IMG/VR virus record: IMGVR_UViG_3300010430_000027
Location: 1 to 64,000 of that record
Direction: 5' to 3' (one strand)
From: a virus
Length of the DNA: 64,000 nt
Part shown: positions 1 through 8,276 of the stretch, in pieces
Layout of the letters: every line of letters starts with the position of its first letter
Numbering within the stretch: the stretch's first letter is position 1
Notes under the pieces: model-generated
The model's database searches: none
What the model was told of the DNA's origin: nothing
Seen by the model: the letters and a program-made list of their open reading frames with translations, nothing else
Position numbers and translations under genes: made by a program

Positions 1-89
1 ATTGCGAGAAGATCAGAAGTCAGAAGAGTAGCAAGAACGAGACGCGCAGGGACGCGCACCTATTTAATTCAAATCAAGAGGTATTTAAA

Positions 90-191
90 ATGTCTATTTT
101 AATCAGTGCAGTGGTTATGGGAATCGTCTTGGAATTACTTATTAACATTGTTTCCAGGGTTTGTACAAAAGTCGAAAACAGAGTTTATTGA
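90..191 (+). CDS. Small membrane protein (33 aa)
   Basis: The start ATG follows an AAGAGG ribosome site at good spacing. Nearly the whole product is one hydrophobic helix (about residues 2-23) with a short polar tail containing KVEN. It opens a run of very small hydrophobic genes upstream of the RNA polymerase gene. No family is recognised. Upstream bases 1-89 are purine-rich and show no gene. Role unknown; short early-region membrane peptides in phages often alter host functions, but nothing here shows that. Confidence 0.5.
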   Translation: MSILISAVVMGIVLELLINIVSRVCTKVENRVY

Positions 192-199
192 AGTGCATC

Positions 200-370
200 A
201 TGAAACTCATCGGCGCAGTAATAATTTTCGTGGCATTTGTCTACGTTAACATTCGTTATATATTACCGTTTTTATTTTTTGTAATGGCTGTTAATACGTT
301 AATGCCTTCTGTAATGTCCAAAGAAGTGGCCAGCGCATTGTTCGGAAAACCGAAAAAAGCCAGGACTTAA
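200..370 (+). CDS. Small membrane protein (56 aa)
   Basis: The chosen ATG begins MKLIGAVIIF; a TTG further upstream would overlap the preceding gene. The protein has two closely spaced hydrophobic segments (about residues 3-14 and 19-33) and a basic C-terminal tail ending KPKKART, so the tail probably faces the cytoplasm. It lies 8 bases after the previous gene and is probably co-transcribed. The ribosome site is weak, so translational coupling is likely. Function unknown. Confidence 0.5.
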   Translation: MKLIGAVIIFVAFVYVNIRYILPFLFFVMAVNTLMPSVMSKEVASALFGKPKKART

Positions 371-451
371 AACGCGCAAAAAGGGGTATCTTATATGAAA
401 AGAAAGAAACCCTTTCTTACAATTGTTTATTAACCCGTGGAGGGTAAAAAT

Positions 452-808
452 ATGTTAACTATAATTATATTGTTCACAGTAGTGGCGTTTATTGGTGTCT
501 TCTCATTGAAATTGAAAAGTCGTAAAGAAGGTGAAAGCAAGCAGTCCGTCGCCGAAAGTACCGGATCGGTCATTTTGTCGGCATTCATCCAGGGTACAAC
601 CTGGGCGCTTGCATTGGGCGCAGCTGCAACAATACTGGCAATGGCCAGCGCTCCAGTGTTCATGGGATTCGTCTTCATGACCTCGACACTCGTAATGGGT
701 ATAGTCGGCTGGGTACTCATCGGATGGTTGATGGGTTTCTTCAATGGCATTTTCAAAGATGTCTACGGGAAGCATCATTACCAAATTGTGGTAGTGGACA
801 AGAAGTAG
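452..808 (+). CDS. Membrane protein, three or more hydrophobic segments (118 aa)
   Basis: The start is the ATG after the strong GGAGGG site; the GTG at 437 lies inside that site and is rejected. There is an N-terminal hydrophobic segment (about residues 2-18), a short basic linker (KLKSRKEGESK) and a long glycine- and alanine-rich hydrophobic half with GG/GW turns, which looks like two or three more helices. A UUCG-loop terminator follows 15 bases after the stop, so this closes the first small transcription unit. No family is recognised. Confidence 0.7.
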   Translation: MLTIIILFTVVAFIGVFSLKLKSRKEGESKQSVAESTGSVILSAFIQGTTWALALGAAATILAMASAPVFMGFVFMTSTLVMGIVGWVLIGWLMGFFNGIFKDVYGKHHYQIVVVDKK

Positions 809-823
809 TATCTTGAGCATCGG

Positions 824-859
824 CCTCCCTTCGGGGAGGTTCGGCTCTTTTATTTTTCG
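824..859 (+). terminator. Rho-independent terminator with UUCG loop (copy 1)
   Basis: The stem CCTCCC / GGGAGG is closed by a TTCG tetraloop with a C-G closing pair, which is the exceptionally stable form. It is followed by a T-rich tail (CTCTTTTATTTTTCG). It sits directly after the 452-808 gene. A 23-bp stretch including the hairpin is repeated exactly at 1010-1032. Confidence 0.8.
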
Positions 860-874
860 CATATGGAGGTGACC

Positions 875-1006
875 ATGTCTGCAAAATATTCATCCGCGGG
901 TGGTACTGTTTTTCTCGGACTATTAACCTTTACCGGTATTAGAATAATCTTTTTAATAGTTGGCATAGTTTCAATGTTTGTATTCGTGAGACTTGTTTTT
1001 AAATGA
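875..1006 (+). CDS. Small membrane protein (43 aa)
   Basis: The ATG follows GGAGGTGACC, a near-perfect ribosome site. The product has a short polar N-terminus (MSAKYSSAGG) and then one or two hydrophobic stretches rich in F, I, L and V to the end. It stands alone between two nearly identical terminators, so it forms its own small transcription unit. Function unknown. Confidence 0.6.
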   Translation: MSAKYSSAGGTVFLGLLTFTGIRIIFLIVGIVSMFVFVRLVFK

Positions 1007-1014
1007 GTAATCGG

Positions 1015-1051
1015 CCTCCCTTCGGGGAGGTTTAGTCCGTTTATTTTTTCG
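1015..1051 (+). terminator. Rho-independent terminator with UUCG loop (copy 2)
   Basis: The same CCTCCC-TTCG-GGGAGG hairpin as at 824 is followed here by TTTAGTCCGTTTATTTTTTCG. It follows the 875-1006 gene by 8 bases. Duplication of hairpin and gene layout suggests that this small-gene cluster grew by duplication or repeated insertion. Confidence 0.8.
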
Positions 1052-1113
1052 CAATAAAGCCATGAGGCCTGGAGAAATTAGAAATAAACTAAAATCCACC
1101 TATGGAAGAAAGC

Positions 1114-1251
1114 ATGACTACAAAGAAGAATTCTTGGATAGCTCACCTCGTTTTGGGGTTGGGGCTGGCAGGAATTCTTTTTAAGTACTATTTTGTATTC
1201 CTGCTGGTCCTTGCAACATACTTATCAATTAAACTTATAAATAGATACTGA
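1114..1251 (+). CDS. Small membrane protein (45 aa)
   Basis: The ATG follows GGAAGAAAGC; an in-frame ATG at 1102 would overlap the ribosome site. The N-terminus is MTTKKNSW, followed by two hydrophobic segments (about residues 9-22 and 25-41) and a short basic end. It is the last small membrane-protein gene before the RNA polymerase gene. An overlapping 40-codon frame from about 1062 is less likely. Function unknown. Confidence 0.5.
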   Translation: MTTKKNSWIAHLVLGLGLAGILFKYYFVFLLVLATYLSIKLINRY

Positions 1252-1262
1252 GTTTTAGAAGA

Positions 1263-1276
1263 GCCCCTTCGGGGGC
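1263..1276 (+). promoter_or_regulatory. UUCG hairpin in the RNA polymerase leader
   Basis: GCCCC-TTCG-GGGGC forms a short, very stable hairpin about 15 bases before the RNA polymerase start. There is no T-tract after it, so it is not a typical terminator. It may tune translation or protect the 5' end of the polymerase message; the effect is inferred. Confidence 0.45.
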
Positions 1277-1290
1277 CTGTTCAAGAAGTC

Positions 1291-3597
1291 ATGAGACACC
1301 TCTTTCCATACTCTAAAATCCATGAGGTAGCAATGCGCCATAAGTTGATTAACTCTATTAGTAAAAGAATAAAGAAAGAGATAGCTCCTCAGAATCCTAT
1401 AAAATATCTGATGGACCACTCTGTAGATGTTTATATAGACGAGTTAATTTCAGTTGTTTATTTATACACACGTCCCAAAAAGGGCAGTGATCAATTAATC
1501 ATTATGTCTGAACTGATTACAGCGATAGGACATCGTATCAGAAGTCAATTACGACAAAGTAGGAATTCGTCCATGGCGGCAAAGACGGGAGCATTCCTTC
1601 TGTACTCCTTTGAAGAACTGGAACTGTTATATATTAAGTTGGGACAGGGTAACGGCAAGCACGGAACCTACCTGATTGAAATTTTAAATGATAATAGTAT
1701 ATCCGAGCTGTGGCAATCGATTGAATCCAAGGGCATAGAAAAAATACCTTCTGTATATCCTTATTTGAATTGGCAAGGCAGTAAGCACGCCACTGGAATG
1801 ACCATGATAAAGACTCAGAACAAGAACGTTCTGAATAGCATTGACAAGGGAAAGCATTGGATGCTGTTTGACTGTCTAAACAGGGCTCAACAAGTGGGCT
1901 GGAGGATAAATGAAGATATATACAGAATACACATATGGGCCTTGCGAAATAAGACAGATGCTTTCGCAGATATCTGGGAACAGCATAATCCTGAAGCCAA
2001 AGCAACAAAGCTCAGAGAGGCTAGAGCTATTGGTGACATTGCTAAACGATTTATTGGAAAAACGTTCTATCACCTCTATTACTATGATTTTCGGGGAAGA
2101 AAGTACGCTGCAACTGCGTATCTTCACGAGCAGGGATCCGATCTTGCTAGAGGATTCCTCTTGCGCGATGATAAGAAAGCCATTGGAGTGCAAGGCTATT
2201 TCTGGCTACTGGTCAGTATCGCTTCAAATTGGGCCGGTGATGCAGGAAGAGAAGACAAACTGAAGACCGACAAGATACCTCTTTTACAGAGATCTCAATG
2301 GGCCAAAGACAATGAAGAGATACTACTGTCTTATGCAGAGTCTCCCAAAGTCAACCAAGGTTGGATGCAAGCCGATAAGCCCTGGCAATTTCTGGCTGGA
2401 TGTAATGAGTTGTTAAAGTTCAGAGAATACCAAGCAGCTATCCTGGCAAGGCTACCCGAAGGGTTACATTGTAGTGAAGAGATGATGCACAACTACGAGT
2501 CTCATCTTGAGTGTTTTATAGACGGGAGTAATAATGGTTGTCAACATCTCTCAGCCTTAACGCTAGACGAGAAGACGGCACCACATGTGAATCTAGTACC
2601 TTTGGAATATCCAGGGGATTTATATAGTTATGTTGCAGACAATGTCTGGAGAGCACTTGAAGCGGAAGTTCTGAATTTGACTGCTGAAGAGCTTCAAGCT
2701 TGTGAAGACTTCATAGATAAACTGATAAGCATGAAGAGACGAATTAATAAGGCTCCAGCTACTAGCGAGTTGAAAGAAAAACTAATACAGGAACTTATGG
2801 AATACAAATATGAGAACGTCATGCTATTGGCGATCGCATCACCGGTATACTGGTACAGAATTAAGGACTCGAAAGAGCGTAGAAAGATCGTAAAGCGTAA
2901 CACGATGACATTGCCCTATGGAGGCACACCGTATGGTCTAGGACAACAGATAATAGATGATGCTAAGAAGCATGGCATTGATCAACTATTATTCTTAGAG
3001 CATAAATGGGGCGCATATTTAGGTAGAGCAATCTTTGATAATTGTAAGACTTCTCTGAAACGACCGATGCAACTACTGTCTGTATTTGAGCAGGCTGGAA
3101 AGGCTGCTGAGTCCAAAGATTCCTTTTTGGAATGGACTGTTCCAGTAACCAACTTCCCAGTATGCCAACACTATACACATGGTAAGGTTAAGAAGACATG
3201 GGTACAGTATGGACCACCTTCCGGCACACGCAATAAGACTGGATACTTCAAGAACACATTACAGATGCACATCTGTTTCATTGAAGATACTGTACCTTCT
3301 AAAAGGAAGCAGGCACAGGGAGCTTCTCCTAATGCCATACACAGCTTGGATGCAGCACACCTAATGATGACAGTGTGCAAAGCAAAATTTCCAGTAACCA
3401 CAGTGCATGACTCTTTCGGAACTCTATTATCCGACATGCCAGATCTATTCAGGATTATACGTGAGACGTTTGTGGAACTGTACGAGACAAGTCCTTTAGA
3501 GTCTATAATGGGTGACATTGAAGGGGACATTTCTGACATACAGATTGGGAGTTTGGACATTAATCTAATATTACAATCGGAGTATTGCTTCTCATGA
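1291..3597 (+). CDS. T7-like single-subunit DNA-dependent RNA polymerase
   Basis: Transcribes phage genes from phage-specific promoters without host subunits. All the family landmarks are present: DFRGRKY at residue 266; motif A with Asp411 in IDGSNNGCQHLS; motif B with Lys535 and Tyr543 in VKRNTMTLPYG (R-x3-K-x7-Y spacing as in T7); and motif C with Asp707 in TVHDSFGT. The C-terminus (DINLILQSEYCFS) aligns with the T7 polymerase foot. At 768 aa it is shorter than T7 (883 aa), mostly in the N-terminal promoter-binding part. The start at 1291 has a weak ribosome site; an ATG at 1333 preceded by GAGGT is a good alternative. A second, virion-type polymerase is encoded at 51847-56469. Confidence 0.97.
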   Translation: MRHLFPYSKIHEVAMRHKLINSISKRIKKEIAPQNPIKYLMDHSVDVYIDELISVVYLYTRPKKGSDQLIIMSELITAIGHRIRSQLRQSRNSSMAAKTGAFLLYSFEELELLYIKLGQGNGKHGTYLIEILNDNSISELWQSIESKGIEKIPSVYPYLNWQGSKHATGMTMIKTQNKNVLNSIDKGKHWMLFDCLNRAQQVGWRINEDIYRIHIWALRNKTDAFADIWEQHNPEAKATKLREARAIGDIAKRFIGKTFYHLYYYDFRGRKYAATAYLHEQGSDLARGFLLRDDKKAIGVQGYFWLLVSIASNWAGDAGREDKLKTDKIPLLQRSQWAKDNEEILLSYAESPKVNQGWMQADKPWQFLAGCNELLKFREYQAAILARLPEGLHCSEEMMHNYESHLECFIDGSNNGCQHLSALTLDEKTAPHVNLVPLEYPGDLYSYVADNVWRALEAEVLNLTAEELQACEDFIDKLISMKRRINKAPATSELKEKLIQELMEYKYENVMLLAIASPVYWYRIKDSKERRKIVKRNTMTLPYGGTPYGLGQQIIDDAKKHGIDQLLFLEHKWGAYLGRAIFDNCKTSLKRPMQLLSVFEQAGKAAESKDSFLEWTVPVTNFPVCQHYTHGKVKKTWVQYGPPSGTRNKTGYFKNTLQMHICFIEDTVPSKRKQAQGASPNAIHSLDAAHLMMTVCKAKFPVTTVHDSFGTLLSDMPDLFRIIRETFVELYETSPLESIMGDIEGDISDIQIGSLDINLILQSEYCFS

Positions 3598-4214
3598 TAG
3601 TATTAAAGACGATTCAAGATGTAGTAGAACAAGTAAAAGACGTTGTTTTGTATAAATATATTACAGAGTTAAATGACCAGTTGATTGAAGATGTTGAAAC
3701 AGAAAGAGCTCAAGATTTAGAGTTCGTGAGTTATTTTGGAGGCGATATACATATAGTAGAATCTTCAAAGGATCTAGTTGAGATAAGTCTTCCTTCAAGT
3801 TGGGGCGCAGATGAAGACAAGAATATAACACAAGGTGCTGAAGTGTTCGATATAGCTAGGTACTGTTGTAAAGGAAAGTACGCAGAGATTCTGTTGATCA
3901 CCAATAATGGTGGTGGTAACACATACTTCATACCATACTCAGTGGTTAAGCAATGTAAGAATGTACATCTGTCGATACGTATGACTATTGAGAGTGAACA
4001 TGCAGCAGCCAATGCATCTAGACTGTTAGCCGCTGAAAATGAAACGCTGGATGACTTAGGAGACGTTAGATACGATGATGGTATGGATGAAGCCAAGGAT
4101 ATACAGGAGGAGATGAAAAAGGCTGATAAAGAATATGGAGACTTCACAGACACCGTGGAGATCGACGCACAAGATAGGACAGTACCGAGCGACAGTGATG
4201 ATGCTCGTAACTAG
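3594..4214 (+). CDS. Hypothetical protein coupled to RNA polymerase (206 aa)
   Basis: The ATG overlaps the polymerase stop codon (ATGA), so translation is coupled. The N-terminal 60 residues are helical and charged. The middle (about residues 85-130) looks like a compact alpha/beta domain with GKYAEILLITNNGGG and PYSVV. The C-terminal 60 residues are very acidic and probably disordered. The acidic tail and its position could fit a polymerase partner or a DNA-mimic modulator, but no family is recognised. Confidence 0.75.
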   Translation: MIVLKTIQDVVEQVKDVVLYKYITELNDQLIEDVETERAQDLEFVSYFGGDIHIVESSKDLVEISLPSSWGADEDKNITQGAEVFDIARYCCKGKYAEILLITNNGGGNTYFIPYSVVKQCKNVHLSIRMTIESEHAAANASRLLAAENETLDDLGDVRYDDGMDEAKDIQEEMKKADKEYGDFTDTVEIDAQDRTVPSDSDDARN

Positions 4215-4410
4215 GATTGATCCCTTTACGGGCAAGACTAATGAAATGACATTGGATGTGACTAGGGCCCAAATAGATGAGTTTGAGCAACCGGGGCACA
4301 TGCGCCGAAATGTTCAAGATATCTTTCCTCATCTAAACCCAGACGAGCGTGAGTTTTTACTCACAGGCATTATGCCTGAAACCTGGAATGAGCTATTTAA
4401 AGAGAGATAA
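4198..4410 (+). CDS. Conserved small phage protein (70 aa)
   Basis: The start is one of two adjacent ATGs (4198 or 4201) and overlaps the end of the preceding gene. The sequence has the recurring phage pattern 'RxDPFTGKTNxM' near the start and 'LNPDEREFLLTGIMPETW' near the end. I recognise it as a widespread small protein of unknown role, often found near replication genes. It is one base away from the SSB gene and almost certainly in the same operon. Confidence 0.75.
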   Translation: MMLVTRIDPFTGKTNEMTLDVTRAQIDEFEQPGHMRRNVQDIFPHLNPDEREFLLTGIMPETWNELFKER

Positions 4411-4411
4411 A

Positions 4412-5026
4412 ATGAGTGGACGTATAATACGTGATTGTGAAATATGGTATCCAAAACTGAGTCCGAAGAGACCGAATACAAGGTTCTCTAAAGTGAATCC
4501 TACTTGGGAAATTCAAGTGAGAACACAGAGTAGAGAGACCAAAAAATATTGGTTGGACTGTGATTTAAAACCAAAGGATGTATTACCTGATGAGGGTGAG
4601 CCGTATTTCAGATTGAATTTTAAGAAACGTACAATTAAGGCCAATGGTGAAGAGGCAGCTCCTGTTGAAGTTATAAATGGGAATATGGATGATGTAGATC
4701 CGAACACCATTGGAAATGGATCAGTAGGTAACGTAAGAATCTTTCAATACGCTTACGATAATACTGCTGATGGCGGAGAAAAGGGGATTGCAACGATCCT
4801 CATGGGAATACAGCTAACGAAGCATATTCTATACAAAGCCAAATCGGGAGAATCATTTGAAGAAGAGGAGACAGAAGTCATAGCTCTTCCAGATGAGGAA
4901 GAAGAGGTAGATAAAGATTTACCTTTCGAACCCGATGAAAAACCGATTGAGGAACCAACAAAAGCGAAATCAGATACTGCAGGAATCAAGATAGGAAACA
5001 GACAGGATGCAGAAGCTGAATTTTAA
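4412..5026 (+). CDS. T7 gp2.5-like single-stranded DNA-binding protein
   Basis: Coats single-stranded DNA and recruits the replication proteins. The start is the ATG just after the previous stop. The core (about residues 1-150) has the pattern of the gp2.5/DUF2815 OB-fold family, including IGNGSVGNVRIFQYAY. It is followed by a long acidic stretch (EEEETE...DEEEEVDKDL) and a final aromatic residue (EAEF). In T7 the acidic tail with terminal Phe contacts the polymerase and helicase. Length (204 aa) is close to T7 (232 aa). It stands immediately upstream of a structured RNA and the replication genes. Confidence 0.9.
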   Translation: MSGRIIRDCEIWYPKLSPKRPNTRFSKVNPTWEIQVRTQSRETKKYWLDCDLKPKDVLPDEGEPYFRLNFKKRTIKANGEEAAPVEVINGNMDDVDPNTIGNGSVGNVRIFQYAYDNTADGGEKGIATILMGIQLTKHILYKAKSGESFEEEETEVIALPDEEEEVDKDLPFEPDEKPIEEPTKAKSDTAGIKIGNRQDAEAEF

Positions 5027-5036
5027 TTAGCCCTAT

Positions 5037-5135
5037 GTGGCGGTAACCGGACAATAATGGAGAGAAAACCCTGTCCGCGACTGGGAATACCAATAGGCTA
5101 CGGCCTCTCCTTGCCCAAATGCCGGTTACTGCCGC
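5037..5135 (+). ncRNA. Structured RNA element between SSB and the next gene
   Basis: A 14-bp closing stem pairs 5037-5050 with 5122-5135 (GGCGGTAACCGG against CCGGTTACTGCC, two G-U pairs). Inside it GGAGAG (5059-5064) pairs with CTCTCC (5105-5110). The apical part holds further small hairpins (TGG/CCA at 5082-5092; GGC-TACG-GCC at 5096-5105, which partly competes with the CTCTCC helix). GGACA/TGTCC (5049-5053/5072-5076) is a competing pair, so the RNA may switch folds. It could be a cis-regulatory element for the gene at 5158, a ribozyme or a processed small RNA; I cannot match it to a known class. Confidence 0.6.
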
Positions 5136-5157
5136 TTTCATAATAAATAGGAAAAAC

Positions 5158-5706
5158 ATGTCAAATTCAATTGAATATATTCTTTATAATAGGACTGAAA
5201 TTACTAATGGAGTTGAGTCCTATACTGAGAAGTTGATTACAACAACCTCTGCGGACGCACTCTTAGAAGTTTGGGGAGAACGTATATGGCACCGCTCAAA
5301 GTTTCACACTGCACAAGATGAGGACGACAATGACATATACGTAAAAATTCGTGATATTTTTACGGGTGAAACTATATATGAAACAGACAATATAGGTGAT
5401 TTTAAAGAATGGCATAACTCCTTATATAGCGTCGATCATGTGAACCCTAAGCATTATAAGAACTTCTTCCAAGATTTTCAGTGGCTTGAGGTTCAACAAC
5501 ATATAAGCAAGGACATTGAAGCAGTGTGTGAAGGCATGCAGAGAAAGTATGTGGACAGACGTGGTCAAAAAGATGATGAAATCCAAGAATTGAAGAAGTC
5601 ACTTTGGTACTTGGGATTTTGGATAGCCTACAAAGCGAACGGCAATAAGCCGATACTCATAAAAGACATTCCCAGGTTAATTGATGTGGAAAATATGTGG
5701 AAATAA
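5158..5706 (+). CDS. DUF3310-like protein (182 aa)
   Basis: The start MSNSIEYIL follows a modest AGGAAAA site after the structured RNA. The central part reads VDHVNPKHYKN, then FQWLEVQQHI and later LKKSLWYLGFWI. This matches the layout of DUF3310 (phage 'nucleotide kinase-like' annotation): an N-PxHY motif followed by a helical segment and a KKxxWYL motif. The biochemical role of the family is not firmly established. An N-terminal extension of about 95 residues with no recognised fold is present. Confidence 0.7.
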   Translation: MSNSIEYILYNRTEITNGVESYTEKLITTTSADALLEVWGERIWHRSKFHTAQDEDDNDIYVKIRDIFTGETIYETDNIGDFKEWHNSLYSVDHVNPKHYKNFFQDFQWLEVQQHISKDIEAVCEGMQRKYVDRRGQKDDEIQELKKSLWYLGFWIAYKANGNKPILIKDIPRLIDVENMWK

Positions 5707-5721
5707 TATAAGAGGTATGAA

Positions 5722-7686
5722 ATGAAAGTCTTGTATGATATAGAGACTGATGATTTGCTACCAGGTCTTACGAAAATGCATCTGTTGGTTGCACACGATT
5801 TGACAAATGACATCAGGTACGAATTTTTGGAGGGAGATGAAGGGTGGCGAAAAATATTGGATAACGCCACAACTGTGATAGGACACAACATAATTAGTTT
5901 TGATAATATGGCTTTGAGGAAATTGTTCAACTACGAGTTCCCTAGATCTGTGAATTTCCACGATACCATGTTAATGTCTCAAATACTCGATTACATGAGA
6001 TTCGGCTATGGAGGTCATAGTCTACAGGTATGGGGTGAGTATCTCAATTTTCCAAAAGGTGAGATAGATAGTTACGAAGTATACACAGAGGAGATGCGTG
6101 TGTACGGCAACAGAGATGTAGATTTGAACGCCATAGTATACCAAGTGCTGTTGGATGAATTCAAGAGTCTATTCCAAAAAGTTCCTTATATAAAGACCTA
6201 CATGCAAGCAGAGCACTATGCAGCCAGATGGCAGGCTGAAGCGCAGTTTCATGGATGGCCTTTTGACAAAGAAGGAGCAGAAGTATTGTTCGCCGAACTG
6301 GACGTGAAATTGACGGAAATACGAGACAAGTTAGAGCCATTGCTTGGTTGGAAGTCTATAGTGATGGATAAGGAATTTGGAGAAGTGATTGTCAAGAGTC
6401 CCAAGTGGGTGAAGAGCGGTGTATATCATAGTCACACAGCAACATGGTTTGACATACCTCCAGAGTGTGGTTCGGATATACTGGAACCAGAAGAGATAGT
6501 TGACATACTGGAAAATGCTGAAGACTTTGAAGATTCTCCTCTGTTACCCATTGCTGCAGCCATTGCAACATACGGTTACAGGCCCATAGAGGGTGACTTC
6601 TGTAGAGTGGACTTTGCACCCAGGAGTCTGTCTTCTCCAGCTGATGTGAAGGTATTTCTATTCAAGCATGGATGGGTACCATCAGAATGGAATACCAAGA
6701 AGGATGAAGAGACAGGCGAGATAAAGAATACTTCTCCGAAAATCATAGACGAAGATCTTGAATTGTTGGGTGGAGACGGTCAGTTGTATAATGAGTTCAA
6801 ATCCATGAGTTCCAGACACAGCATAGTTAATACATGGATAGAAGAGGTTGATGAGAATGGAATGTTACATGGTGAATCTATGCATGTGGGAACACCAAGT
6901 ATGCGTGTGAGGCATCAGATCATTGTAAATGTACCCACTCCAGAGAAACCGTATGGAACTGAAATGAGGAAGCTGTTTAAGGCCATGCTTGGGTGGAAGC
7001 TCGTAGGTTGTGACTCTGCAGGTAATCAAGCAAGAGGCCTGGCATTTTATTTGAAGAATAAAGAGTTTCTCAATGTAATCCTCAATGAGGACATTCATGA
7101 GTACAATAAAGATAAACTGAATGAGGTCTTGGTCAATCTTGGTTTTGAACCTGTTTGCGAACGTCATATGGCTAAGAGGATACTGTATGCATTCTTATTC
7201 GGAGCTTCCGGAGGAAAGATATGGAGCTACATTTTTGATGTTGACGACAGTGTAAATGGAAACATGCTCAAACATGGATTCACCCATGCGGTCCCTGGAT
7301 TCAAGACACTACTAGACAAGTTGAAAGAGATTTACAAAGCCACCTCTAGACAGAAAAGAGGTTACGGTTATATACCAGGGATTTCTGGCAACAGAATTTA
7401 TGTGGATAGTGCACATAAGCTTTTGGTGTATCTCTTACAGAGTCTAGAGAAGGCCACATGTAGTGCTTCAGTGATGTTGACCATGCAAGGGCTGGAAGAT
7501 GCAGGGATTCCCTATGTACCATTAATATATTACCATGATGAAGAAGATTTCATGGTACCAGAAGAGTACGCTGAAGAGGCAGCTAGAATAGGTAAACAAG
7601 CATTTGTTGATGGACCGCGCTTGTTTGACATTGAGATCATGGACGGTGATAGTAAGATCGGAGATACATGGTATGAAATACATTAG
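5722..7686 (+). CDS. T7-like family A DNA polymerase with 3'-5' exonuclease
   Basis: Replicates the phage genome. The N-terminal exonuclease has Exo I Asp6/Glu8 (YDIETD), an Exo II region (HDTMLMSQIL) and an Exo III-like YGNRDVD. The polymerase part has motif A Asp431 (GCDSAGNQARGLAF), motif B Lys485 and Tyr489 (AKRILYAFLFGASGGK) and motif C His605-Asp606-Glu607. Length is 654 aa against 704 for T7. The start follows AGAGG and begins directly with the exonuclease strand. A tyrosine occupies the T7 Tyr526 position. It works with the SSB, primase-helicase and exonuclease encoded nearby. Confidence 0.96.
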   Translation: MKVLYDIETDDLLPGLTKMHLLVAHDLTNDIRYEFLEGDEGWRKILDNATTVIGHNIISFDNMALRKLFNYEFPRSVNFHDTMLMSQILDYMRFGYGGHSLQVWGEYLNFPKGEIDSYEVYTEEMRVYGNRDVDLNAIVYQVLLDEFKSLFQKVPYIKTYMQAEHYAARWQAEAQFHGWPFDKEGAEVLFAELDVKLTEIRDKLEPLLGWKSIVMDKEFGEVIVKSPKWVKSGVYHSHTATWFDIPPECGSDILEPEEIVDILENAEDFEDSPLLPIAAAIATYGYRPIEGDFCRVDFAPRSLSSPADVKVFLFKHGWVPSEWNTKKDEETGEIKNTSPKIIDEDLELLGGDGQLYNEFKSMSSRHSIVNTWIEEVDENGMLHGESMHVGTPSMRVRHQIIVNVPTPEKPYGTEMRKLFKAMLGWKLVGCDSAGNQARGLAFYLKNKEFLNVILNEDIHEYNKDKLNEVLVNLGFEPVCERHMAKRILYAFLFGASGGKIWSYIFDVDDSVNGNMLKHGFTHAVPGFKTLLDKLKEIYKATSRQKRGYGYIPGISGNRIYVDSAHKLLVYLLQSLEKATCSASVMLTMQGLEDAGIPYVPLIYYHDEEDFMVPEEYAEEAARIGKQAFVDGPRLFDIEIMDGDSKIGDTWYEIH

Positions 7687-7695
7687 GAGATAACT

Positions 7696-8037
7696 ATGGA
7701 ACGTATAATAGCAGACGGGAACGGCATGACGGATTATGGTTTACTAGATCACTTGTCAGAAGAACTTTGGGGAATGTACCAAAATTATCTTGGTGCGAAA
7801 CCTTCGGAGATTCGAATGGATTACGAGCTATTTTCCGATGACCCGAAGTACGATGATGCGCGTGAGGACAATCAGTTGTGGGACATGCCGGAAAAGTTTG
7901 AAAAAGTAATAGAAATGGACAATGTTTTGATTCCGGGGATGTCGATCGGCTACGTTGCATTTGGAAGATATGGAAATCATAAGGTGATCATGGAGTGCAA
8001 CGCAAGTCCTTTCATGGTATATTGGAAGGAGGAATAA
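7696..8037 (+). CDS. Hypothetical protein (113 aa)
   Basis: The start follows TAGGAGATAACT 9 bases after the polymerase stop. The protein is acidic, with no membrane segment or signal. The C-terminal half (LIPGMSIGYVAFGRYGNHKVIMEC) looks like a beta-rich fold. No family is recognised. Its place in the replication operon suggests a DNA-metabolism accessory, but this is only positional. Confidence 0.7.
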   Translation: MERIIADGNGMTDYGLLDHLSEELWGMYQNYLGAKPSEIRMDYELFSDDPKYDDAREDNQLWDMPEKFEKVIEMDNVLIPGMSIGYVAFGRYGNHKVIMECNASPFMVYWKEE

Positions 8038-8066
8038 GTAAAAATTAGTAAGATTGGAGATACGGT

Positions 8067-8276
8067 ATGAAATATGTTAGAATAGTCACGTTTCAAATTA
8101 TTGCAATAGTAATACTATCGGGCTGTGACACCGATAGCGCACGAGCCGTACCCACCCCAGAAGAATTTTGTGAACATCGGGGTGGGGTTTCTTTCATCGA
8201 AGCTCATGAGGATTTTAATATTATCTTTTGTGGCAACGGTGAACACATACACGTATTATTGGAGGAAGTATTATGA
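8067..8276 (+). CDS. Small predicted lipoprotein (69 aa)
   Basis: Residues 1-20 form a signal peptide ending in a lipobox (ILSGC, Cys at about residue 20). The mature part is about 50 residues with two further cysteines. It would be exported and lipid-anchored. The location inside a replication operon is unusual; superinfection exclusion or spanin-like roles are possible but unsupported. Confidence 0.65.
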   Translation: MKYVRIVTFQIIAIVILSGCDTDSARAVPTPEEFCEHRGGVSFIEAHEDFNIIFCGNGEHIHVLLEEVL

